Shown here: piece after piece, positions 1-6,782 of the stretch
Layout of the letters: each line of letters begins with the position of its first letter
Position numbering within the stretch: position 1 is the first letter of the stretch
Origin: Gemmatimonadota bacterium
Lineage (GTDB): Bacteria; Gemmatimonadota; Gemmatimonadetes; Gemmatimonadales; Gemmatimonadaceae
Assembly (NCBI GenBank): GCA_947475795.1
Contig: CANJOX010000055.1
Coordinates: forward strand, 1-12,473
Length of the DNA stretch: 12,473 bases
Reading direction: 5' to 3'
Notes under the pieces: model-generated
The model's database searches: none
The model's input: the letters and a program-made list of their open reading frames with translations, nothing else
Told to the model about the DNA's origin: nothing
Translations under genes and position numbers: made by a program

Positions 1-1100
<1,100 letters not shown>

Positions 1101-1101
<1 letters not shown>

Positions 1102-1601
1102 TGCAAGGTGTTGTCGGAGCATTCCACGAGATCGACACGACGGTTGCGGCCATCAAAGATCTCAAGAAGAAGAAGCTCGGCGATGTCACGGTGTACTCGC
1201 CGACCATCCGCCACGAACTCGATCACGCCATCGATGCGCCGCAGAGCGTCGTCCGCCGGTTTACGCTGGTGGGCGGCCTCCTCGGTGTCAGCTTCGGCTA
1301 CTGGGTCGCCATCTGGTCGTCCAACTACTGGCCCCTCGTGGTCGGCGGTAAGGCGATCGCCTCGTGGATCCCCTACACCATCATCGGGTTCGAGGTGATG
1401 GTGCTCGTCGGCGCCCTGTCCACAGTCGCCGGCATGTTCATCAATTCGCGCATCCCGCGCCTCAGCACCACCTCGGGATACGACACCCGCTTCTCGGGTG
1501 GCTATTTCGGCATCTTCATCGCCTGCGACGCCAGCAAGGCCGGTCAGGCGGAAGAACTGCTGCGCCATCACGGTGCAGTGGAGGTGCGGCGTGAAGCCTG
1601 A
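1101..1601 (+). CDS. actD: Alternative complex III subunit ActD (DUF3341 family)
   Basis: This is the small membrane subunit of alternative complex III, 166 residues. It has a soluble N-terminal part that opens MQGVVGAFHE, two transmembrane helices at about 54-73 and 88-114, and a C-terminal soluble segment (about 135-166) that returns to a small alpha/beta fold. ActD carries no redox cofactor in known complexes, and none is visible here: there is no CXXCH and no Cys cluster. It probably helps to hold the peripheral subunits on the membrane core. The start follows from the GGAGGG at 1087-1092 and the one-base overlap with actC. The 3' end contains the ribosome binding site and GTG start of actE. 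Length and topology are normal for the family. Confidence 0.92.
1580..1584 (+). promoter_or_regulatory. Ribosome binding site that sets the GTG start of actE
   Basis: A perfect GGAGG lies within actD, 6 nt before GTG at 1591. The alternative ATG at 1615 has no purine-rich sequence in front of it. This site therefore favours the GTG start, and actE overlaps actD by 11 nt. Confidence 0.75.
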
Positions 1602-2451
1602 GCCCACGGTCGTCATGACTTCTGCTGTTGCGCGTGCGTCGCGCCTCGCGGTGGCCCTCGTGCTCCCCTTCTCCTTCGGGGCGTGCACCTGGTTCACCGA
1701 CTTCAAGAACCAGCCCCGCATCGAACCGTGGGAGCCGCTCTCGCAGAACGCGGCCGATTCCCTGGTGCCGCCACGCGGGAACCCGCAGTTCAGCGTGCCG
1801 GTGCAGGGTACCGCGGTGGCCGGCTATCAAATCTCGTACGCACCACTGCCGCCGGTCATTGATTCCTTCTCGGCCATTCCCAACCCGCATCCGGTCACGG
1901 AAGCGTCGCTGGAGAACGGTAAGAAGAATTATCAGATCAACTGTGCCGTCTGTCACGGCATGGCGGGCGACGCCAACGGTGGCCTCAAAAAGGTCAACCC
2001 GGCGTATGGATTCGCGCCGAGCCTGATGACGGCGTCCGCGTTGGGCCGTACGGACGGGTACATCTACGGGATCATGCGGAACGGCCGTGGCATCATGCCC
2101 AGCTACAACCGGATCGAAGAAGCCGATCGTTGGGACGTGATCAACTACGTCCGCGCGCTGCAGGGGAAGACTGCGCTCAAGGCCGATACGTTGCTCGCAG
2201 GCTATCCCGGCCAGAACGGCACTACGGTGCCGGGACCGACGCTTACGGCGCCGAACGTCCCGTCGCGGTATCTCCACCCCACGCAGCAGCCGACGCCCGG
2301 GTCCTCGGGCATCAACTCGGCCACCTACAAGGGCAACAACGACAACGACACCATGCGCAAGCTGCATGGCGCTCCGCACTCGGAAAAGGCTCCGGCGGGT
2401 GAGACGACCAAGGCCGGTACGCCGGCCGAGAGCAAGGAGAAGCACGAGTGA
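1591..2451 (+). CDS. actE: Alternative complex III subunit ActE, monoheme cytochrome c lipoprotein
   Basis: This is the monoheme c-type cytochrome of alternative complex III. It carries electrons from the quinol-oxidising core towards a periplasmic acceptor or oxidase. From the GTG start it has 286 residues. Residues 1-32 form an export signal with Arg15/Arg18, a hydrophobic stretch and an FGAC lipobox, so Cys32 would be lipidated. The heme motif CAVCH is at 118-122, and Met169 in GIMPSY is the likely distal heme ligand. An alpha-helical WDVINYVRALQG segment follows, as in class I cytochromes. The last 60 or so residues are a charged, Pro/Thr/Lys-rich tail, probably disordered. The start was chosen from the GGAGG 6 nt upstream; ATG at 1615 would shorten the signal peptide by eight residues but is also workable. 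The gene overlaps actD by 11 nt, and its stop overlaps the actF start. Confidence 0.92.
   Translation: MKPEPTVVMTSAVARASRLAVALVLPFSFGACTWFTDFKNQPRIEPWEPLSQNAADSLVPPRGNPQFSVPVQGTAVAGYQISYAPLPPVIDSFSAIPNPHPVTEASLENGKKNYQINCAVCHGMAGDANGGLKKVNPAYGFAPSLMTASALGRTDGYIYGIMRNGRGIMPSYNRIEEADRWDVINYVRALQGKTALKADTLLAGYPGQNGTTVPGPTLTAPNVPSRYLHPTQQPTPGSSGINSATYKGNNDNDTMRKLHGAPHSEKAPAGETTKAGTPAESKEKHE
2434..2439 (+). promoter_or_regulatory. Ribosome binding site of actF
   Basis: AAGGAG ends 8 nt before the GTG at 2448 and supports that GTG, which overlaps the actE stop (GTGA), as the true start of actF. Confidence 0.75.
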
Positions 2452-3776
2452 GCCAGCACTACCACTACCCGGAGCGCGCTGAGTTCGCCAAGCGCCTGTC
2501 CGCCAAGTCGGTACCGGGCGGCATCAAGACGGCGGCGCTCGGCGCGGCCGTGGTCGGCATCGCCGTGTTCGTCTTCGGCCTGTTCACCAACGCCGATCGC
2601 GCCTGGCAGGCGTTGCACTTCAACTGGCTGTTCTTCGCGACCATCTCATCGGCCGGCGTGGCATTCGCCTCGGTGCAGCGCATCGTGACGGCCCGCTGGT
2701 CCCGCCCCATCGTGCGGTTTGCTGAAGGATACGTTGCCTTCATGCCGGTCGCGTTTGTGATCCTGCTCGCCATCCTCTTCGGCAGCGGCGATCACATCTT
2801 CACCTGGGCCGGTCGTGAAGCGGTCACGGTGGCGGAGAAGGCGCGCTATCTGTCGCCCGGCTGGTTCCTGTTCCGCGGCGTGTTCTTCTTCGGCGCGCTC
2901 ACGCTCCTCCAGATTCTCTTCGTGTACCACTCCGTCCGGATGGACGTGGCGGTGCTCCCGGAGTACGGAGCCAAGTGGGCAGCCGGCCTGCGTGCCAAGA
3001 TGCGCGCCGGCTTCGGTGACGAACGGCGCGAGTTACACACCCAGCATTCCCTCATGGGGAAGCTCGGCATCGCGGTCTGCATCGCGTTCGTGGTCGGCTG
3101 GTGCTTCATGGCATGGGACTACTCCATGAGCATCTCGCTGCACTTCCAGCAGACGATGTACGCGTGGATCGTGTTCATGGGCGCGTGGCTCAACATGATC
3201 ATGTCGCTCTCGCTCCTCGCGATGTGGTGGCGGAAGCATCTCCAGGCTGACGATCTCGTTACCATCGATCACTTCTGGGACCTTGGGAAGCTCTGCTTCG
3301 CCTTCACGGCCTTCTTCGGCTACATCAGCTTCAGCCAGTATCTGGTGATCTGGTACGGCAACATGCCGGAAGAGACGCACTTCTACCGTCTGCGTCTGTC
3401 GGGCGTGTGGAAGCCGGTCACGCAGCTTATTCCGATCCTCGTGTTTGTGCTGCCGTTCTTCGGGCTCATCTCGAAGGCCGCCAAAGTGTATCTGCCCACG
3501 TTCGTGCTCTTCGCCGTGTGCAGCCTCCTCGGCATCTACCTGCATCGCTACATCGAGATCTATCCGTCCATCTACGGTGAGGCCACCAGCCTGCCGTTCG
3601 GACTCCAGGAAATCGGCACCACCGTCGGCTTCCTCGGTCTCTGGGCGTTCTGCTACTTCTCGTTCATGGACGCCTTCCCGGTCATGCGTGTATTCATGAT
3701 GACCACGCCGGCCAAGGACGAAGTGCAGGTGCCGGTTGATGCGCGCACCATGGAGCCGCTGCCCGCGCACGAGTAG
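2448..3776 (+). CDS. actF: Alternative complex III subunit ActF, NrfD-like integral membrane protein
   Basis: This is the second NrfD-like membrane subunit of alternative complex III, 442 residues. About ten hydrophobic segments can be read, for example near 28-47, 57-77, 97-113, 139-162, 205-224, 238-260, 281-303, 325-343, 347-364 and 392-413. Charged and aromatic motifs between helices, such as the WDYSMSISLHF region (222-233) and FYRLRLSGVWKP (312-323), match the ActF type rather than ActC. ActF packs against ActC and is thought to be part of a proton path, but no cofactor is expected. The start is GTG with AAGGAG 8 nt upstream. It is the last gene of the operon, because a strong intrinsic terminator begins 21 nt after the stop. 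Genes for a partner cytochrome oxidase, which often follow act clusters, are absent here. Confidence 0.92.
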   Translation: MSQHYHYPERAEFAKRLSAKSVPGGIKTAALGAAVVGIAVFVFGLFTNADRAWQALHFNWLFFATISSAGVAFASVQRIVTARWSRPIVRFAEGYVAFMPVAFVILLAILFGSGDHIFTWAGREAVTVAEKARYLSPGWFLFRGVFFFGALTLLQILFVYHSVRMDVAVLPEYGAKWAAGLRAKMRAGFGDERRELHTQHSLMGKLGIAVCIAFVVGWCFMAWDYSMSISLHFQQTMYAWIVFMGAWLNMIMSLSLLAMWWRKHLQADDLVTIDHFWDLGKLCFAFTAFFGYISFSQYLVIWYGNMPEETHFYRLRLSGVWKPVTQLIPILVFVLPFFGLISKAAKVYLPTFVLFAVCSLLGIYLHRYIEIYPSIYGEATSLPFGLQEIGTTVGFLGLWAFCYFSFMDAFPVMRVFMMTTPAKDEVQVPVDARTMEPLPAHE

Positions 3777-3797
3777 TCGCGGCGACACACTCCGGCA

Positions 3798-3840
3798 AAA
3801 GCGGGCGAGCACTTTCCGGTGTTCGCCCGCTTTCGGTTTT
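3798..3840 (+). terminator. Rho-independent terminator of the act operon
   Basis: A 15-bp stem (3798-3812 with 3819-3833, one G-U pair) closes a 6-nt loop TTTCCG. It is followed by CGGTTTT. The stem is very GC-rich in its middle and starts with AAA paired to TTT, so it should end transcription after actF and insulate the tRNA gene downstream. Confidence 0.9.
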
Positions 3841-3853
3841 CACGCTGGAGAGA

Positions 3854-3882
3854 TTGGCGCGTGGCGGCGAAGTGATTATTCT
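3854..3882 (+). promoter_or_regulatory. Sigma70-like promoter of the tRNA-Ala gene
   Basis: A -35 box TTGGCG (3854-3859) and a -10 box TATTCT (3877-3882) are separated by exactly 17 bp. The predicted start near 3889 gives a leader of about 15 nt before the tRNA. Both boxes match four of six consensus bases. Placement between the actF terminator and the tRNA supports it. Confidence 0.6.
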
Positions 3883-3903
3883 TCCGGTGTTAGCGGGACA
3901 TTC

Positions 3904-3976
3904 GGGGCGTTAGCTCAGCTGGGAGAGCGCGCGCTTTGCAAGCGTGAGGTCATCGGTTCGATCCCGATACGCTCCA
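3904..3976 (+). tRNA. tRNA-Ala, anticodon UGC
   Basis: All four arms can be folded by eye. The acceptor stem is 3904-3910 with 3969-3975 (one G-U), and the D arm has GCTC/GAGC (3913-3916, 3925-3928). The anticodon stem is 3930-3934 with 3942-3946, and the loop TTTGCAA gives anticodon TGC at 3937-3939. The T arm is 3952-3956 with 3964-3968, around the loop TTCGATC. The discriminator is A3976. The 3' CCA is not encoded (CTC follows), so it must be added by nucleotidyltransferase. The gene is flanked by its own promoter and a downstream hairpin. Confidence 0.97.
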
Positions 3977-4003
3977 CTCGAAGTCAGCGAGATCAGAACA
4001 CGA

Positions 4004-4037
4004 GAAAGGCGCCCCGTCATGCGACAGGGCGCCTTTC
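4004..4037. terminator. Bidirectional terminator between tRNA-Ala and the convergent hydrolase gene
   Basis: A 15-nt inverted repeat (4004-4018 with 4023-4037) has one mismatch and a 4-nt loop ATGC. Both outer ends are GAAAGG/CCTTTC, so each strand ends in a short T run after a GC-rich stem. It sits 28 nt after the tRNA and 25 nt beyond the stop of the minus-strand gene, the position expected for a shared terminator. Confidence 0.75.
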
Positions 4038-4061
4038 GCGTGCTGTCTCCGGAAATGATGC

Positions 4062-4979
4062 CTATCCGTCGCGCACGAACGCGCCGACGCGATCCACCAC
4101 CACGCTGTCCGACCGGCTCACCCGCGCGAAGGCCCCCACGGTGGCTCCATGCTCCCCGGGCACCCACAATTCCTCCACGCGCGCGCCGACCGCCCGGAGG
4201 CGCGCGGCGAGTGACGTGGTGTTGCGGGGGCGCACCGTCGTGTCGTCGCGCCCCATCACCAACAGCGACGTCGGCGAGGCCGAGGTCGCAAAATGGATCG
4301 GCTGCGCATCGTATTCACGCTCGGGAGGTCCGGCAAACGTGGCGCGCAGCAGATCAGAGTCGAGGACGAAATCGTAGGGGCCGGACAGTCCGATGTATCC
4401 GGCTACGTCGGCCGGCGACAGCTGGTGCGCCGCGAGGTAGCGCGGGTCGTAGCAGAGCAGCGCCGCAATGTGCGCACCGGCGCTGTGCCCCATCACGAAC
4501 ACCCGCGTCGGGTCGCCGCCCCACGCGGCAACGCGCGCGTGCGCGTGCGCAAACGCCTGCGCCACGTCCTGCACGAACCCAGGGAAGCGCTGCTCCGGCA
4601 TCAGACCGTAATTCGGGAGCACGGCAATGAACCCAAGCTGGGCCAGGGCCTGACCGACGAAGCGATAGAGGGACTTGTCGCCGCTCTGCCAGCTGCCGCC
4701 GTGCACGAACATGACCACGGGGCGCGCCTCGCCCAGCGGCGTCGCGGCCGGTCGGTACACGTCGTACTGCTGTCGTGGCGCGGTCCCGTAGTCCGATTCC
4801 GACACGGACGCGTCACCATTCTCGATCAGGTTGGCGGCGCCCAGCAGAATGTTTACCCAGCCGGTCGTGCGCACGCCGGCGGCGGTCACGAGTCCGGCCG
4901 CGCCGAGGCCGACGATCCGGCGTCGATCGATCATCGGGAGTTTGCGGGTGCCCCCGGCGGCCACATCATCCGGCGCCAT
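4062..4979 (-). CDS. Exported alpha/beta hydrolase (BD-FAE / arylformamidase-like esterase)
   Basis: This is a serine hydrolase of the alpha/beta-hydrolase fold, 305 residues from ATG at 4979. HGGSW (93-97) supplies the oxyanion hole. GHSAG (164-168) holds nucleophile Ser166, Asp246 in GRDDTTV is the likely acid, and His277 in GEHG completes the triad. The order and spacing are those of HGG-type carboxylesterases such as kynurenine formamidase and feruloyl-esterase-like proteins; the substrate cannot be told from sequence. Arg19-Arg21 followed by an Ala/Gly/Leu-rich stretch (22-36) resembles a Tat-type export signal or anchor. ATG at 4979 lies 2 nt after the upstream peptidase stop and is preferred because of coupling, although no Shine-Dalgarno is visible. 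ATG at 4934 (290 residues) is an alternative that would begin just before the arginines. The gene is probably cotranscribed with the cyanophycinase-like gene. Confidence 0.85.
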   Translation of the reverse strand: MAPDDVAAGGTRKLPMIDRRRIVGLGAAGLVTAAGVRTTGWVNILLGAANLIENGDASVSESDYGTAPRQQYDVYRPAATPLGEARPVVMFVHGGSWQSGDKSLYRFVGQALAQLGFIAVLPNYGLMPEQRFPGFVQDVAQAFAHAHARVAAWGGDPTRVFVMGHSAGAHIAALLCYDPRYLAAHQLSPADVAGYIGLSGPYDFVLDSDLLRATFAGPPEREYDAQPIHFATSASPTSLLVMGRDDTTVRPRNTTSLAARLRAVGARVEELWVPGEHGATVGAFARVSRSDSVVVDRVGAFVRDG

Positions 4980-4981
4980 GG

Positions 4982-6046
4982 TCAGTAGATCGTCGTCTTG
5001 GACGAGGTCAGCACACCCGCGGACACGCTGAGCGTGTAGGGCGTTGCGCCGCTCACCGACCACGAGGCGAGGTTGGCCGACTGTCCCACGGGCACCCGCA
5101 CCGTCGTGACCGGGGTGTAGGTCAGGGGCACGCCGGTCGTGCACACCCGCGTTACGCTGCTCGTGACACTCAGCAGGTACGCCCCGTTGCCGGCACCGAA
5201 TACGGTGCCGATACCAGCGGCGGTCACACCCATCGCCGACAGCTCGTCCACGCCCAGTCCGCGCGGCGTGGTGGCCGTGCCATCCTGCTGCAGGCGTGCC
5301 AGAAACGTGGCGAGTCGTCCCATCCGGTCACGCACCACGAAATGCGAATCGGTGATCAGGTTGCTCAACACCGGCACCGTGAAGAGCGCCCGCGTCAGTG
5401 TGACGGACGCGTCGTACGGGTTCGCCATCACCGTCGAGGACACCGACGATGCATTGAAGGCAGCGTACACATAGGGGCCAAGCACGGCCAGCCCGGCGCT
5501 TGTCCCGCCGATCGGGTACCCGGCCGCCACGCGCGCATTCACCGCGGTCTGCAGCGCGGTGCCGGTCCACAGGTTCACATACGTGGACTGATCACCGCCG
5601 GCGAGGAACACCACTTCGGCCTTCGCGATCGCATTACGCACGTAATCGCTGTTGGCCCCCGCCACCGACGAGATCACGATGCTCGTGACCGAGTTGGCAC
5701 CGAAGTTCACGAGATACTTGTTATAGCCGTTGGTCCCGCTGGTGCGGAGGACCACCACATCGCCGTACTTCAGCGTCCCGCGCGTGCCCCCCTGAGCCAG
5801 CAGCCACCGCATACCGTCATCGCTGTCGGTACCGCCGCCGGCGAGCAACACCCCGCCCAATGGCGTCGTCTGCACGTCGACGGTGCTGCCGGAGACGTAC
5901 GCCGTGTACCCAGGATTGACCTTCGCTCCCGCCGCCTGCAAAGCTTCGACATCGCCCAGATACACGGGAGCCGAAGGGACGACCGCCTCGCCGCAGGAGG
6001 CGAGCGACAGCGTCAGGGAGAGCGCGGTACCGAGAAAACGTTTCAT
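4982..6046 (-). CDS. Cyanophycinase-like peptidase, family S51, predicted lipoprotein
   Basis: This is a predicted serine peptidase of 354 residues. S51 cyanophycinases cleave cyanophycin (poly-Asp with Arg side chains) to beta-Asp-Arg dipeptides. The signal sequence ends in the lipobox LASC with Cys18, so the protein should be anchored in the envelope. Family hallmarks appear in order: LLAGGGTDS near 67-75, AGGDQ (149-153), nucleophile Ser183 in GGTSAG (180-185), DSHF with His235 (233-236) followed by Arg239/Arg241/Arg244, and GVDE (265-268). The catalytic core ends around 290. A further 65 or so residues form a Thr/Ser/Val-rich, beta-looking tail that ordinary cytoplasmic cyanophycinases lack. 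The start at 6046 has only a weak GGTGG 7 nt upstream. It is the first gene of a two-gene minus-strand unit. The fold assignment is firm, but cyanophycin as substrate is inference; other isopeptides are possible. Confidence 0.87.
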   Translation of the reverse strand: MKRFLGTALSLTLSLASCGEAVVPSAPVYLGDVEALQAAGAKVNPGYTAYVSGSTVDVQTTPLGGVLLAGGGTDSDDGMRWLLAQGGTRGTLKYGDVVVLRTSGTNGYNKYLVNFGANSVTSIVISSVAGANSDYVRNAIAKAEVVFLAGGDQSTYVNLWTGTALQTAVNARVAAGYPIGGTSAGLAVLGPYVYAAFNASSVSSTVMANPYDASVTLTRALFTVPVLSNLITDSHFVVRDRMGRLATFLARLQQDGTATTPRGLGVDELSAMGVTAAGIGTVFGAGNGAYLLSVTSSVTRVCTTGVPLTYTPVTTVRVPVGQSANLASWSVSGATPYTLSVSAGVLTSSKTTIY

Positions 6047-6237
6047 GAAGCGGCCACCAGAGGAGGGCGATGCGCTCAGAGTAGAGCGCCCGTGAAATAT
6101 AGGCGCTCGGTGCTGCCCGATCGGAACAGACGGACTCGGCCACGACGTTGTATCATCCTGAGTCGCCCGTGCACGCGTCTCAGCCCGGCGGCGGCGTCCC
6201 GATGCTGCCTATTCCTGCCACCCGTTTTCCCTTCCCA
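6047..6237. other. Divergent intergenic region between the cyanophycinase-like and peroxiredoxin genes
   Basis: This 191-bp spacer separates two divergent genes, so it should hold both promoters. On the minus strand a -10-like TATATT occurs (6096-6101), set between inverted-repeat arms. On the plus strand only a weak TATCAT (6151-6156) without a good -35 box is seen. No small gene or RNA could be supported. An in-frame open extension of the peroxiredoxin reaches back to TTG at 6148 but does not look like protein-coding family sequence. Confidence 0.5.
6072..6108 (-). promoter_or_regulatory. Candidate promoter/operator of the cyanophycinase-like gene with overlapping inverted repeats
   Basis: Three related arms are present: GCGCTC (6072-6077), GAGCGCC (6084-6090) and GGCGCTC (6102-6108). 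The middle arm can pair with either neighbour (6 bp or 7 bp). A -10-like TATATT on the minus strand (6096-6101) lies in the gap between the second and third arms. No convincing -35 box was found. The layout suits a repressor operator over the promoter, or an RNA switch at the transcript 5' end; neither is proven. Confidence 0.4.
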
Positions 6238-6714
6238 ATGTCCACGACGACTGCGCCGGTTCAGGTCGGTACTGAAGCTCCTGATTTCGCGCTCCCCTCC
6301 ACCTCGGGGGAGACGGTGACGCTCTCGTCCTTCCGCGGGCGGAAGCACGTACTGTTGGCCTTCTTCCCGGCGGCCTTCAGCAGCGTGTGCACCACCGAGT
6401 TCTGCGCCCTCAGCGACGACTTCGATGCGTTCTCCAGCGCCGACGTGCAGGTACTCCCCATGTCCGTCGACAATGTGCCGTCGCTGACGGAGTTCCGCGA
6501 CAAGTATGCGATGCGCCTCGAACTGCTCTCAGACTTCAAGCGCGAGGTCGCCACCGCCTACGGGGTCTTCTTGCCGAGTTACCTGGTCGCGAATCGCGCC
6601 TATTTTCTGATCGATCAGACGGGGATCGTCCGCTGGGCGCACGTTGAGGAGCATCCGGGGTACAAGCGCGAGAATGCCGAAATCCTCGCCGCCATCGGTG
6701 CGTTGACTGCCTGA
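6238..6714 (+). CDS. Peroxiredoxin (AhpE/PrxQ-like, thioredoxin fold)
   Basis: This is a thiol peroxidase of 158 residues that would reduce hydrogen peroxide or organic hydroperoxides in the cytoplasm; no signal peptide is visible. APDFALPSTSG (14-24) is the usual start of the fold. The active site is FFPAAFSSVC (42-51), which matches the Pxxx(T/S)xxC motif with peroxidatic Cys51. Cys56 lies five residues on, the spacing of the resolving Cys in PrxQ/Bcp proteins, while FFPAAF is more like AhpE. Arg120 is a candidate for the conserved active-site Arg. ATG at 6238 starts right before the family-conserved region. ATG at 6202 is in frame and would add twelve residues. Neither has a Shine-Dalgarno; the upstream sequence is pyrimidine-rich. 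It is likely a single-gene unit, because a hairpin and a candidate new promoter follow. Confidence 0.92.
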   Translation: MSTTTAPVQVGTEAPDFALPSTSGETVTLSSFRGRKHVLLAFFPAAFSSVCTTEFCALSDDFDAFSSADVQVLPMSVDNVPSLTEFRDKYAMRLELLSDFKREVATAYGVFLPSYLVANRAYFLIDQTGIVRWAHVEEHPGYKRENAEILAAIGALTA

Positions 6715-6726
6715 TCGGCAATGGGG

Positions 6727-6764
6727 GCCCCGCGTCATTCGGTCAGCTTGTCCGATGCGGGGGC
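6727..6764 (+). other. GC-rich hairpin between peroxiredoxin and kinase genes
   Basis: GCCCCGCGTC (6727-6736) pairs with GATGCGGGG(G)C (6754-6764) with one bulged G and one G-U pair; an inner CGG/CCG can extend it. No T run follows, so it is not a standard intrinsic terminator. It may act as a weak terminator or a 3' stabiliser for the peroxiredoxin mRNA. It also covers the candidate -35 box of the next gene. Confidence 0.4.
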
Positions 6765-6776
6765 GCCTCGTAGCTT
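6748..6776 (+). promoter_or_regulatory. Candidate promoter of the two-component operon, possibly giving a leaderless mRNA
   Basis: TTGTCC (6748-6753) and TAGCTT (6771-6776) are 17 bp apart. The expected transcription start, 6-7 nt after the -10 box, is at or next to the GTG start codon at 6783. No Shine-Dalgarno is placed in front of that GTG, which fits a leaderless transcript. The -10 box is poor (3 of 6 bases). Confidence 0.35.
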
Positions 6777-6782
6777 GCACGG

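Noticed and set aside
1498..1590. Upstream extension of actE from an earlier in-frame start
   Set aside because: It lies wholly inside actD and would bury the lipoprotein signal; GTG 1591 has a perfect ribosome binding site.
3736..4377. Open + frame crossing the act terminator, the tRNA and the hydrolase 3' end
   Set aside because: It runs through a terminator, a tRNA and another terminator, and its product has no protein-like features.
6148..6237. 30-residue N-terminal extension of the peroxiredoxin from TTG 6148
   Set aside because: No ribosome binding site, Pro-rich sequence unlike peroxiredoxins, and the family-conserved start fits ATG 6238.
4775..6319. Long open frame (514 codons) on the + strand opposite the hydrolase and cyanophycinase-like genes
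   Set aside because: It is Arg/His/Pro-rich, has no family motifs, and lies antisense to two genes with complete catalytic motifs; an artefact of high GC codon bias.
6715..6782. Search for a sigma54 (-24/-12) promoter near the NtrC-like regulator operon, also made in the other intergenic gaps
   Set aside because: No TGGCAC-N5-TTGC-like pair was found by eye in any gap, which agrees with the regulator lacking GAFTGA but proves nothing.
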